From Lysobacterales bacterium (GTDB taxonomy: Bacteria; Pseudomonadota; Gammaproteobacteria; Xanthomonadales; SZUA-36): a DNA stretch of 36,701 nucleotides. A model generated the notes under the pieces. It ran no database searches. It had not been told where the DNA came from and saw only the letters and a program-made list of their open reading frames with translations. The translations under genes and the position numbers were made by a program. Shown here piece by piece: positions 1 to 8,889 of the stretch (positions are counted from its first letter, which is position 1; each line of letters begins with the position of its first letter). The stretch covers positions 1 to 36,701 of the forward strand of contig JABDPJ010000226.1 of the NCBI GenBank assembly GCA_013042835.1. Reading direction: 5' to 3'.

Positions 1-182
1 TCAGACTGGGTTTGGTCCATTTGCCAGGCAAGGGAAATGCGCTGCTTTCAACGGGCAGCGCTTTAATGTATTCGTTAAAGGAGACCTGGACCAACCATGG
101 AGCTGGTCAGACTAATGTGAAACACAGGTTTTACATTTTGGCGCCACTACCCCAAGAGCGGCGCCACGTAAAATCCTACTGG

Positions 183-509
183 CTATTTCGGCATGGACGC
201 CCAATAAGCCGCCAGGTCCTGCAGATCCTGGTCTTTCAGATCTTCGGTATACAGGTGCATCATGCCGTCGAGGTTCTTGGTTTTGCCACTGTGAAAACCC
301 CTCAACCTTTTCAGGATGTAGGATTCCTTGAGCCCCGCAATCGGTGGGGTTTCAAAATTACCCTTCCCATCCATACCATGGCATTCAATACAGTCGGTTG
401 TCAGGTCCCCGCCCCGGTCGATGTCACCCTTGGCCTCGGCGTTGGCAACCATCATGACCGACATCAGCAAGCCAGCTGTGGCGGCAACCACTGATTTTAC
501 GTTTAACAT
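183..509 (-). CDS. Small secreted c-type cytochrome (class I, cytochrome c553-like)
   Basis: Signal peptide MLNVKSVVAATAGLLMSVMMVANAEA, haem motif CIECH, distal Met region (LDGMMHLYTEDLKDQDLQDLAAYWASMPK). AGGAG lies upstream of the ATG at 509; the longer ORF extends to 533. Confidence 0.85.
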   Translation of the reverse strand: MLNVKSVVAATAGLLMSVMMVANAEAKGDIDRGGDLTTDCIECHGMDGKGNFETPPIAGLKESYILKRLRGFHSGKTKNLDGMMHLYTEDLKDQDLQDLAAYWASMPK

Positions 510-715
510 ATTTAGTCTCCTGTCAATTGGCACAACTGTACCCTGTCTGCCCCATTCTACCGTAAATTCTGCCGGTTTCCCTTAGCATATCCTAAATTTT
601 CAACACGGCAAAACCTGTATATTCCGGAATCGAAGCCGCGGATGAAGATATGCCGGGCAGGTTTCTTAAACAGCGTTATTGGCTCTGCTGTACATAACAT
701 CGAACAGGTCGGTTT

Positions 716-1804
716 TCAGTCTTCTTCAGATGATCCTTCCGGCTCATCTACAAGGCCGATACGCCGGGCCCTCATCTCCCAATTTTTTCGCGCCAGCGCC
801 TGCATGTCGATCGTATTATCCGACTCGTCGGTAATCTCCATGCCAAGCAGGGTTTCCATGACGTCTTCCATGGTCACAATACCGGCCATGCCGCCGTATT
901 CATCCACCACCAAAACGATATGTTCACGTTTGCCGAGAAAGTGGTTGAACAAATCTGAAATTGGAATGCTTTCATGCAGTACGGTGATATTTCGTTTGAT
1001 GGACCCAAGGGGCTGGTCACCCCTGCCGTGTATCAGGCTCTCCAACAATTCCGCCTTGAGGAAATAACCTGAAACATGTTCCTTGTCCTCATCCTCATAC
1101 AGCGGGATTCTGGAAAAAGGTAATTCACCGGCCGTCTTGTAGAACTCCTTGATGGTCTGGTGCTCGGAGGCTAACCGAACCACGGTCCGTGGCGTCATGA
1201 TGTCCCTGGCCTGCACCTTTATCATCTGCAACAGGTTGCCAATGATCTCGGAGTCCTGTGGCTCGACCACACCCTCAGTAACGCCAATCTCAGCCATGGC
1301 CAAAAATTCCGAGCGTGAAAACACACTTTGCGATTTGTCTTTTTTCAAGGTCCTGGTGATGACCTGGCTCATCCAGACCAGCGGGTAAAGCACAAAGATG
1401 ATGACATTGAGCGAAGCCACGGTGAATGGCACGAGTCTTTGCCATTGATTAGCGCCGAGAGTCTTGGGAATGATTTCTGAAAGGATCAGGATACCGAGGA
1501 TCATGGTAACTGGCACCACCACACCGGTAACCAGCGGACTGGTATCCGCCCAGATCTTGGTCGCCTGCTCTCCCACACCGATGGCGCCCGCCGTATGCGC
1601 GATGGTATTGAGCGTCAGGATGGCAGCCAGTGGCCGGTCAATATTGGCTTTGAAAGCTTCCAATTGCTGGCCAAGACGCCCGCCCTGCTGCAGTTTGAGT
1701 TGCGTATATGAAGGCGTGATGCTTAGTAAAACCGCTTCCAGCAACGAGCACAGAAACGAAACCAGAATGGCCAACAGGAAAAATGTGATCAGTAAGTTAT
1801 ACAT
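716..1804 (-). CDS. CNNM/CorC (hemolysin C-like) family membrane protein, DUF21 plus CBS pair
   Basis: N-terminal TM region (MYNLLITFFLLAILVSFLCSLLEAVLLS), then CBS-like segments 'ARDIMTPRTVVRLASEHQTIKEF' and 'VLVVDEYGGMAGIVTMEDVMETLLG'. Confidence 0.9.
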   Translation of the reverse strand: MYNLLITFFLLAILVSFLCSLLEAVLLSITPSYTQLKLQQGGRLGQQLEAFKANIDRPLAAILTLNTIAHTAGAIGVGEQATKIWADTSPLVTGVVVPVTMILGILILSEIIPKTLGANQWQRLVPFTVASLNVIIFVLYPLVWMSQVITRTLKKDKSQSVFSRSEFLAMAEIGVTEGVVEPQDSEIIGNLLQMIKVQARDIMTPRTVVRLASEHQTIKEFYKTAGELPFSRIPLYEDEDKEHVSGYFLKAELLESLIHGRGDQPLGSIKRNITVLHESIPISDLFNHFLGKREHIVLVVDEYGGMAGIVTMEDVMETLLGMEITDESDNTIDMQALARKNWEMRARRIGLVDEPEGSSEED

Positions 1805-1868
1805 CTGTCCGTATTTAAACCGATTTTAAAATCGCCCGCCACCAGTGCCGCCGCTTACTTCTTGTTCA

Positions 1869-2207
1869 CTACTTGCCGGAGTAGCGCTTTTTCAAAGCGC
1901 TGCTGATGAACATGAGGCTGGAAAGTGCAGTAAACAGGGCCACGGCACCGAGGATAATGGCCATACGCATCCAATCCTCGCCCTGACCAATGCGGAACCG
2001 GGCAGTGGCCACCAGGGTGAGCACCCACTCCAGGGCGCCCAGTAGCAGGATCGCCTGTATGATCCAGGGCACCCAGAACTTTTTCAGAAACAGCAAAAGG
2101 GGTAATAACAACACGATCACGACAATGATTGTCTGACCTGCGCGCAGGAAATGTGCAGCGATTAGCAGAATGCTGATGAATACGGGTAACAATCTCAAAA
2201 AGTTCAT
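1869..2207 (-). CDS. Small integral membrane protein, unknown function
   Basis: 112 aa ORF with about 3-4 hydrophobic helices, between corC-like and thpR-like genes on the same strand. Confidence 0.6.
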   Translation of the reverse strand: MNFLRLLPVFISILLIAAHFLRAGQTIIVVIVLLLPLLLFLKKFWVPWIIQAILLLGALEWVLTLVATARFRIGQGEDWMRMAIILGAVALFTALSSLMFISSALKKRYSGK

Positions 2208-2251
2208 TGAAACGTTCCTTCTTATTTGGGCAACGCGATGAATCGCCTTAA

Positions 2252-2800
2252 TTACGATTCAGCTGCATTGCTCAACATTGTTTCCTCTAATGTAGAGTAA
2301 ATGCTGCCGGATGCAGTCAATGAACTTTGATAAAGCCAGACTCGGTCGACTGCAAGATTCAATTCTGTTGCGTGTAAAAAACTGGTGTTTAACTGTTGTT
2401 TACGTCTTATCCTTGCCAACGTGACATGTGGCCGAAACTTTTTGCTGTCAAAGTCAAATCCAACGTTTCCTAAAAATCGGCGCGTAAGCTGAAAAATATG
2501 ATCCATGGCTGTGTCGGGTTCGCCTGTCAAGGCGATAATTCCGGATGCCGCCCCGGGAAATCGCGCGAGTCTGGAAAACCGGTATTTAAATTGCGAGCAC
2601 CCCTGATATGCCTGCTCAAATTGCCGGCGCAGGATTTCAACTTTCAGGTCCGGAATGTTGCCTATAAAAGCCAGCGTCAGGTGACGGTTGGTTTCAGCAA
2701 CCCAACGCAAATTTGGGTTGGAATTTTTGATCGGTCCTGATAGTTCGTTGATCTTCTTTTGCAAGTGTTTGTCGACGGGAATGCCAATAAACACCCTCTG
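2252..2800 (-). CDS. thpR: RNA 2',3'-cyclic phosphodiesterase (LigT/ThpR family)
   Basis: Two HxT motifs typical of 2H phosphoesterases: 'NRHLTLAFIGNI' and 'RPHVTLARI'; N-terminus MQRVFIGIPVD. The ORF extends to 2848 but overlaps the upstream ORF. Confidence 0.85.
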   Translation of the reverse strand, partial: QRVFIGIPVDKHLQKKINELSGPIKNSNPNLRWVAETNRHLTLAFIGNIPDLKVEILRRQFEQAYQGCSQFKYRFSRLARFPGAASGIIALTGEPDTAMDHIFQLTRRFLGNVGFDFDSKKFRPHVTLARIRRKQQLNTSFLHATELNLAVDRVWLYQSSLTASGSIYSTLEETMLSNAAES

Positions 2801-2822
2801 CATGCCGGCGCGGACAACCAGT

Positions 2823-3089
2823 TCAGAATTCCCCCAGTGTTTTCTCAATCCAGGTTTTCATAACCTCGAGTGTATTTGCGTAATCATCGATATCACCACG
2901 CACTTCAAGACTGATAATCTGATAATCATCTCCGCCAAACGTACAAAAATTGCGAATTCTCAGTTCAGGAGGTGAGTTCTTGATTTTGTAAAAATTCTGT
3001 CTACGTCGCCACTTTAACTTCAACTTGGAATATTGTTCGGCATTCAGGGGAAAATCCACCCAGAACGATCTCATTTTAGGACTATACAT
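2823..3089 (-). CDS. Hypothetical protein
   Basis: ORF on the thpR strand, internal start MYSPKMRSFWVDF; no family recognised. Confidence 0.45.
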   Translation of the reverse strand: MYSPKMRSFWVDFPLNAEQYSKLKLKWRRRQNFYKIKNSPPELRIRNFCTFGGDDYQIISLEVRGDIDDYANTLEVMKTWIEKTLGEF

Positions 3090-3372
3090 ACTTGTCGTTT
3101 CCTTATTAGTGGTGACCAAGCGGAACCACAACCCACACGTCTTCCCTGTCAGAACTGCTTTTCAATGCCGAATGTTAACCCATATGGCAACAGCACATGG
3201 TCGGGATTATCATTCCAAAGCCTGATTCACCCTTTCCCTTGATCTGGATCAGCTTAAACGAACCATCGCAGTAATAGACTTAAACTAGCAGTAGAGTCGA
3301 TATTTGTTTAAGTTAGGACTGGTCAAGTTTAAAAACACTGAGCTTCATGGTCACAGCGTCTGGGAGGACACC

Positions 3373-3966
3373 ATGGACATTCAGATCGACAACTTCAAAA
3401 CCGGAGATCCCGCTTTTGCAGTTAACCTCCGCGGCGTTATTGCCTACTGGAATTCGGCCGCCGAACAGTCTCTCGGCCACACTAGCGACGAGGCCGTTGG
3501 CAGCAAGTGCTGGCAACTTTTACGCGGGCAGGACTCCAATGGCAACCGCTATTGCGCCAAGCACTGCCCGGTGCGGGAAATGGCCAGCCAGCGTGAGCCG
3601 ATACATAGCTTTCTTTGCTCTTTTGTTTCAGCATCCAGCAAACCCAGAAAGTATTCAGTTAGCTGCCTGAATGTCGACAACGACAGTGGTGATAAGTTGT
3701 TGTTGCATATTTGCCAGCCTGCAAACAAACGTCCTGAAACCGTGACCTACCAGGTTCCAATCGATGAGCATGCCGAACCGCTTTCACAACGAGAAGCTGA
3801 AGTCCTTTCGTTGCTAGCCGATGAGGTAAGCACCCAGGATATTGCTGACAGGATGGATATAAGCATCCGCACGGTACGCACACACATTCAACACCTGATG
3901 TACAAGCTGCGGGTACACAAACGCCATGATGCGATCCATGTCGCCCGGCAGCTAAAACTGATTTAG
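3373..3966 (+). CDS. PAS-domain LuxR-family transcriptional regulator with Cys-rich PAS loop
   Basis: C-terminal LuxR HTH 'LSQREAEVLSLLADEVSTQDIADRMDISIRTVRTHIQHLMYKLRVHKRHDAIHVARQL'; N-terminal PAS-like 'DPAFAVNLRGVIAYWNSAAEQSLGHTSDEAVGSKCWQLLRG'; GGAGG before ATG 3373. Confidence 0.85.
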   Translation: MDIQIDNFKTGDPAFAVNLRGVIAYWNSAAEQSLGHTSDEAVGSKCWQLLRGQDSNGNRYCAKHCPVREMASQREPIHSFLCSFVSASSKPRKYSVSCLNVDNDSGDKLLLHICQPANKRPETVTYQVPIDEHAEPLSQREAEVLSLLADEVSTQDIADRMDISIRTVRTHIQHLMYKLRVHKRHDAIHVARQLKLI

Positions 3967-4107
3967 ATTGCTTGTCATCGTTAATCAACCGTACGAACCG
4001 GCAGCAACATCGGTGCCCGAAAAATTCTGTGCAGAAAGCATTACACTGTGCGTGTACTGACCAAAGGATGTCCCCACCACTAGCAACACAAGCCGGTAGA
4101 AAGAACC

Positions 4108-5319
4108 ATGCAGCCGAACATCGCAAGATCACCAGAAAAAGCCGCCGAGGGTCAACAGAAAATAGACTGGGTACGCCGCAATATGCCCATTCTGCGGCAA
4201 CTGGAAGCCGAGTTCAGCCACCAGCAACCGTTCGCCGGTAAACGGTTGCTGGTCAGTGTTCACCTGGAGGCCAAGACAGCCTACCTGGCCCTCGTATTGG
4301 CCGCTGGTGGCGCCAGGGTCGCCGTTACCGGCAGTAACCCCGATTCCACCAAGGATGATGTGGTCGCGGCGCTGGATGCGCTCGGACTGCACGTCTATGC
4401 CAAACACGGTGCCACGCTGGACGAGATGAACGTCTTCATGAATATGGCGCTGGATATCCAACCCCACGTGGTCATCGATGATGGCGGCGATATCGTTGAG
4501 CTTTTGCACGGCGAGCGCAGCGACTTGTGCGCGAATGTCGCTGGCGCCTGCGAGGAGACCACCACGGGTGTATTAAGGGCCAAGGCAAGGGCACAGGCGA
4601 GTGAACTCAACTTTCCGGTCATGCTGATTAACGAGGCGCGCTGCAAATACCTCTTCGATAACGTCCATGGCACCGGGCAATCAGTCTGGGACGCGGTCAT
4701 GCGCAGCACCAACCTGGTGCTGGCGGGCAAGACCGTCTCGATCATCGGCTTTGGCTGGTGCGGACGTGGCTGCGCTTTGCGGGCCAGTGGCCTCGGCGCC
4801 AATGTCATCGTTTGTGAAATTGACGCAGTCAAGGCTGCGGACGCCGCCATGAATGGATACCAGGTGATGCCTCTGCTGGAGGCCTGCGGCAAGTCGGATA
4901 TCGTTCTGACCGTCACGGGCGTACGCAACACCCTATCGCGAAAACACTTCGAGGCCATGAAAGATGGCGCATTAATCGCCAATGCCGGGCATTTCAGGCA
5001 TGAAGTCGACGTTGACGCCCTGCATGATCTCACGGTCAAGAAGCTCGCAGTCAGGGAAAACGTCGAAGGTTTCAAAACCTCCGCCGGCGCCTGGCTCTAT
5101 TTGCTGGGTGATGGCAACATCGTCAACATAGCCTGTGCGGATGGCCATCCGGCAGAAATCATGGATACCAGCTTTGCCCTGCAGGCTTTGAACGCACGCT
5201 ACCTTATCGAGCACGGCGACGCGCTCAGAGCGGACGTTTACAAGGTGCCGGAAGAAATTGACCAACAAGTGGCATCGATGAAACTGACCGCAATGCAGGT
5301 AAGCATCGACAAGGCTTGA
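4108..5319 (+). CDS. ahcY: S-adenosylhomocysteine hydrolase family protein, short archaeal/Thermotoga-like type
   Basis: Motifs 'VHLEAKTAYLAL', 'VVIDDGGD', 'CEETTTGV', NAD site 'GFGWCGRGCALRASGLGANVIVCEID', 'NAGHFRHEVDV', 'ADGHPAEIMDTSFALQ'. Confidence 0.85.
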   Translation: MQPNIARSPEKAAEGQQKIDWVRRNMPILRQLEAEFSHQQPFAGKRLLVSVHLEAKTAYLALVLAAGGARVAVTGSNPDSTKDDVVAALDALGLHVYAKHGATLDEMNVFMNMALDIQPHVVIDDGGDIVELLHGERSDLCANVAGACEETTTGVLRAKARAQASELNFPVMLINEARCKYLFDNVHGTGQSVWDAVMRSTNLVLAGKTVSIIGFGWCGRGCALRASGLGANVIVCEIDAVKAADAAMNGYQVMPLLEACGKSDIVLTVTGVRNTLSRKHFEAMKDGALIANAGHFRHEVDVDALHDLTVKKLAVRENVEGFKTSAGAWLYLLGDGNIVNIACADGHPAEIMDTSFALQALNARYLIEHGDALRADVYKVPEEIDQQVASMKLTAMQVSIDKA

Positions 5320-5437
5320 TGAACCCCAACGAGCGGGGAACATACAAATTCTGTAGCAACTGCCTTATCACGCAAAGGCCCCGCCGCGCCGCGTCAAGCG
5401 GTACAGCGGGGTATGACATAGTCAGTTTAGGTGCAGA

Positions 5438-6718
5438 TCAGATTCCTGCAACCGGATGGCTTGGCGGCAAGTGGGTTTTGTCCTTTCTCTTGCGCTTGCC
5501 TTTGCTCATCGCCTGGTTAACCAATGCCAGCACGGCACCGCATACCATCAGGAAAGAGGCGATATAGAAAGCCATGTCTTCCTTACCGGTAATATCTTTA
5601 ACCATGCCGGCGATGCGCGGCAGGATCAGTCCGCCGACACCCCAGGCAGTGAACATGACGCCGTAATTGAGGCCGAATGACCTGAGACCGAAATTGTCCT
5701 TGGTTGCTGACGGGAACAGCGTCAGGTTGGCCCCGTAGCAAGCGCCGATAAACAACACTGCAACCATTAACGCGAGGGCGTTGTTACCAAAATACAAGGG
5801 CACCAGCACCATCACGCTTTGCAATAGGAATGCAAAGAACAATGTCATTTGTCGGCCGATCTTATCGGAAACCACCCCTGCCAGGACGCGTCCGCCGGCG
5901 TTGCCGACTGACAACACCACGACCGCGTAGAAAGCAGCCTCACCGAGCGATGCCTTGGCCATGCTGGCAGCCGAGCCGATGACCAGCAAGCCGGCAGCAG
6001 CGCCAAATACGTACATGGTCCAGAACATCCAGAAAGTGGACGTGCGGATCATCTGGTGCCAGTCCATATCGACCGGCGGTTTGGCGGCAGCTATGTGTGT
6101 TGGCCGCAAATGGGCTTTCGGATCGACCGGTTTGTAGTCGGCGGGCGGATTACGTAACAATTGCGCGAGACTTACCACGATGATGAGAAACGCGATGCCA
6201 AAGATGATCATGGTTTTTGATACGCCATAAGCACCCAGCAACGCTTGTGCCGTCGGTGCGATATAAACCGACGCAAGGCCAAAACCGGCAACCACCAGGC
6301 CCGCAATCAGGCCGGTTTGAGATGCCGGAAACCACTTGACCGCGGCCGGTGTTGCCGCCGCATAACCAAAACCGATACCAATCCCGCCAAATATGCCAAA
6401 ACCAACGACGAAACCCAGGTAACTGGAACCTGCCAGCCCGGCTATGATGCAACCGAGCGCGACTGAAATGCCGCCTATCGTAGCGACCCAGCGCGGGCCG
6501 ATTCTATCCTGCAGGCGTCCTGCCGGGATCATGGCAAGGGCGAACACGAAACAGGCGATCGCATAAGGATCTGATTTTTGGGCTGCGGTCCATCCCCATT
6601 CAATGGGAATTGCCGCTTTGATGACTGACCAGGTGTAGAGAACTCCGAGGGCGAGATTGATTCCGGTACCCGCAAAAGTTACTCGCCATCCTTTATTGGG
6701 TGATATTGACTGTGTCAT
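5438..6718 (-). CDS. MFS transporter, oxalate/formate antiporter (OFA) family
   Basis: 12-TM MFS protein; 'GWRVTFAGTGINLALGVLYTWSVIKAAI', 'PAGRLQDRIGPRWVATIGG', 'GIGIGFGYAAATPAAVKWFP'. AAGGAG upstream of ATG 6718 (longer ORF to 6778). Confidence 0.85.
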   Translation of the reverse strand: MTQSISPNKGWRVTFAGTGINLALGVLYTWSVIKAAIPIEWGWTAAQKSDPYAIACFVFALAMIPAGRLQDRIGPRWVATIGGISVALGCIIAGLAGSSYLGFVVGFGIFGGIGIGFGYAAATPAAVKWFPASQTGLIAGLVVAGFGLASVYIAPTAQALLGAYGVSKTMIIFGIAFLIIVVSLAQLLRNPPADYKPVDPKAHLRPTHIAAAKPPVDMDWHQMIRTSTFWMFWTMYVFGAAAGLLVIGSAASMAKASLGEAAFYAVVVLSVGNAGGRVLAGVVSDKIGRQMTLFFAFLLQSVMVLVPLYFGNNALALMVAVLFIGACYGANLTLFPSATKDNFGLRSFGLNYGVMFTAWGVGGLILPRIAGMVKDITGKEDMAFYIASFLMVCGAVLALVNQAMSKGKRKRKDKTHLPPSHPVAGI

Positions 6719-7002
6719 TCGGACCGACTCCTTCGTATCTGTCAAGGCAAAAAGCCATGAACTTTTCAGAAAACTCAACAGACCTTGAATTCCCGTTTGG
6801 GCGTCCTGAATCCGTGAGTTTTATCGATTTCAGCGAATGATTGATATTCCAGGCATACTCCTATCTGATTCCAATATTAAAAAACTTGTATCCTATTGTT
6901 TACAAACGATTAAAATACAAAGTAAAACCTTGTTTGGAGACGACAATTTTAACATCTATTCAACCACTTAGCCTGCTTTGCTAAACGCTTTAGGAGCCTT
7001 TG

Positions 7003-7016
7003 TTGACACAGGTCAA
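7003..7016. promoter_or_regulatory. Candidate CRP/FNR-superfamily binding site upstream of malic enzyme
   Basis: Perfect inverted repeat TTGAC-ACAG-GTCAA (5-4-5), 153 bp upstream of the predicted ATG at 7170. Confidence 0.4.
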
Positions 7017-7169
7017 TTCAGAGCGCTTCTGTTCCATTATTCATTCTGACGCGTCAACTAAAATGGTATTATTGGATTTCACCGGGACGTGGCGGTTTAT
7101 CGTGCCCGCCCGTTTGCCAGGTTCGGATTTTGAGCAAACCAACGCTTGCTAATTTCACAGGAAACCACC

Positions 7170-8813
7170 ATGAACGACTCTGAACTTTCCCCGATGCACC
7201 GCGGTGTAAAAATTCTCCATGATCCCATTCGAAACAAGGGCACCGCGTTCACTGAAGCGGACCGGAAGGTCCTGAACCTGACCGGATTGTTACCGCCACG
7301 CGTCCATTCCGCGGCGGAACAGGAATTGCGTGTACTGGGCAATATCCGCGATAAACCCACCGACCTGGCACGTTACCTTTACCTGATATCGCTGCAGGAT
7401 CGCAACGAGACGCTCTTCTATCGCGTGGTCATGAATAACATTGAAGAGATGATGCCGTTGATTTACACGCCGACCGTCGGTGCGGCATGCCAGGAATTCC
7501 AGCATATTTACCGTCGGCCACGGGGCTTTTACATCTCGTCGCGGGAACGTGGTCATGTGAAGGAAGTGCTGCAAAACTGGCCACATAAAAATGCCCGCAT
7601 CATCGTCATAACCGATGGCGAAAGAATCCTCGGCCTGGGTGATCTCGGGGCCGATGGCATGGGTATCCCCATCGGCAAATTGTCGCTGTATACCGCCTGC
7701 GCAGGATTTCACCCGACAGAGTGCCTGCCGGTCATGCTGGACGTGGGCACGAACAATGAAGCCCTGTTGAATGACCCGCTTTACAACGGTCTGGAGCAAC
7801 ACCGCGAACGCGGAGAAGCATATGATGCCCTGCTGGACGAATTTATCCAGGCGGCACGGGAGACCTTCCCGGGCGTGCTGATCCAGTTCGAAGACTTCGG
7901 CAACACCAATGCTTTCCGTCTGCTGGACAAGTACCGTAACAAGATCAATTGCTTTAACGATGATATCCAGGGAACGGGTGCGGTGGCCATGGCCGGCATT
8001 ATCGGTGCGTTACGCATCACGGGTGAAAAACTGGCTGATCAGCGACTGTTGTTCCTCGGCGCGGGCGAAGCCGGGATCGGCACTGCCGATACCTTTGTCG
8101 CCGCGCTGGTTGAGGAGGGTATGAAGGTTGAGGAAGCTCGCAAGCAGTGTTGCTTCTTCGACACCCAGGGCCTGCTCACTTCAAAACGTGAAAAGATCGC
8201 CGATCACAAGCAGCGCTTTGCGAGGGACCTTCCGCAAATGGACGACTTCCTCGAAGTCGTGAAAATATGGAAACCCACGGCGATTCTGGGACTCTCTGGC
8301 CAGCCCGGAAGCTTCCCCAGGGAAGTGATCGAAACCATGGCCAAGATCAACAAGCGCCCGATCATCTTTGCGCTGTCCAATCCGACCTCGAAAGCGGAAT
8401 GTACAGCCGAGGAAGCTTATCGCTGGAGCAAGGGCCGGGCCATCTTCGCCAGTGGCAGTCCCTTCGATGCCGTCAAGCTCGGCAACAAAACTCTCGTGCC
8501 GGGCCAGGGAAATAACGTCTACATTTTTCCCGGTGTGGGCCTCGGAGCTGTCGTGAGCCGCAGCAGCCGGGTCACCGACGCCATGTTTCTTGCCGCGACT
8601 CACGCCCTGGCCAACCTGGTCAGTGAGTCAGACCTTGCCTTGGGATGTGTTTACCCACCGCTTTCCCGGATTCGCGAAGTATCGGCAAAGATTGCATACG
8701 AGGTCGCCCGAATTGCCTTTGATACGGGTCTTGCCCAATGTGAAGAACCTGAAGACCTGATGGCTGATATACGCTCCCGCATGTACCAGCCCATCTACCC
8801 GCATTACGCCTGA
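7170..8813 (+). CDS. maeA: NAD-dependent malic enzyme
   Basis: 'RNETLFYRVVMNNIEEMMPLIYTPTVGAACQEFQHIYRRPRGFYIS', 'VITDGERILGLGDLGADGMGIPIGKLSLYTACAG', 'FNDDIQGTGAVAMAGIIGAL', 'FLGAGEAGIGTADTF'. Confidence 0.95.
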   Translation: MNDSELSPMHRGVKILHDPIRNKGTAFTEADRKVLNLTGLLPPRVHSAAEQELRVLGNIRDKPTDLARYLYLISLQDRNETLFYRVVMNNIEEMMPLIYTPTVGAACQEFQHIYRRPRGFYISSRERGHVKEVLQNWPHKNARIIVITDGERILGLGDLGADGMGIPIGKLSLYTACAGFHPTECLPVMLDVGTNNEALLNDPLYNGLEQHRERGEAYDALLDEFIQAARETFPGVLIQFEDFGNTNAFRLLDKYRNKINCFNDDIQGTGAVAMAGIIGALRITGEKLADQRLLFLGAGEAGIGTADTFVAALVEEGMKVEEARKQCCFFDTQGLLTSKREKIADHKQRFARDLPQMDDFLEVVKIWKPTAILGLSGQPGSFPREVIETMAKINKRPIIFALSNPTSKAECTAEEAYRWSKGRAIFASGSPFDAVKLGNKTLVPGQGNNVYIFPGVGLGAVVSRSSRVTDAMFLAATHALANLVSESDLALGCVYPPLSRIREVSAKIAYEVARIAFDTGLAQCEEPEDLMADIRSRMYQPIYPHYA

Positions 8814-8828
8814 CTCGGCAAGCAAACT

Positions 8829-8854
8829 CCCGGTCATCGAAACCGATGGCCGGG
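8829..8854. terminator. Hairpin between convergent maeA and vWA cluster; possible bidirectional terminator
   Basis: CCCGGTCATCG-AAAC-CGATGGCCGGG: 11-bp stem with one G/T mismatch and 4-nt loop, between converging gene ends; T-run at 8874-8878. Confidence 0.5.
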
Positions 8855-8889
8855 TTCAAACCCAGAGAGTTCGTTTTTGATGCCTGGTA

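Noticed and set aside
4395-5075. Long antisense ORF (226 aa) opposite ahcY
   Set aside because: Composition reflects high GC third positions on the opposite strand; no motif, and the plus-strand ahcY has clear conserved motifs.
5379-5411. Terminator after ahcY (CCCCGC...GCGGGG)
   Set aside because: Stem only 6 bp with a long loop and no T-run; too weak to list.
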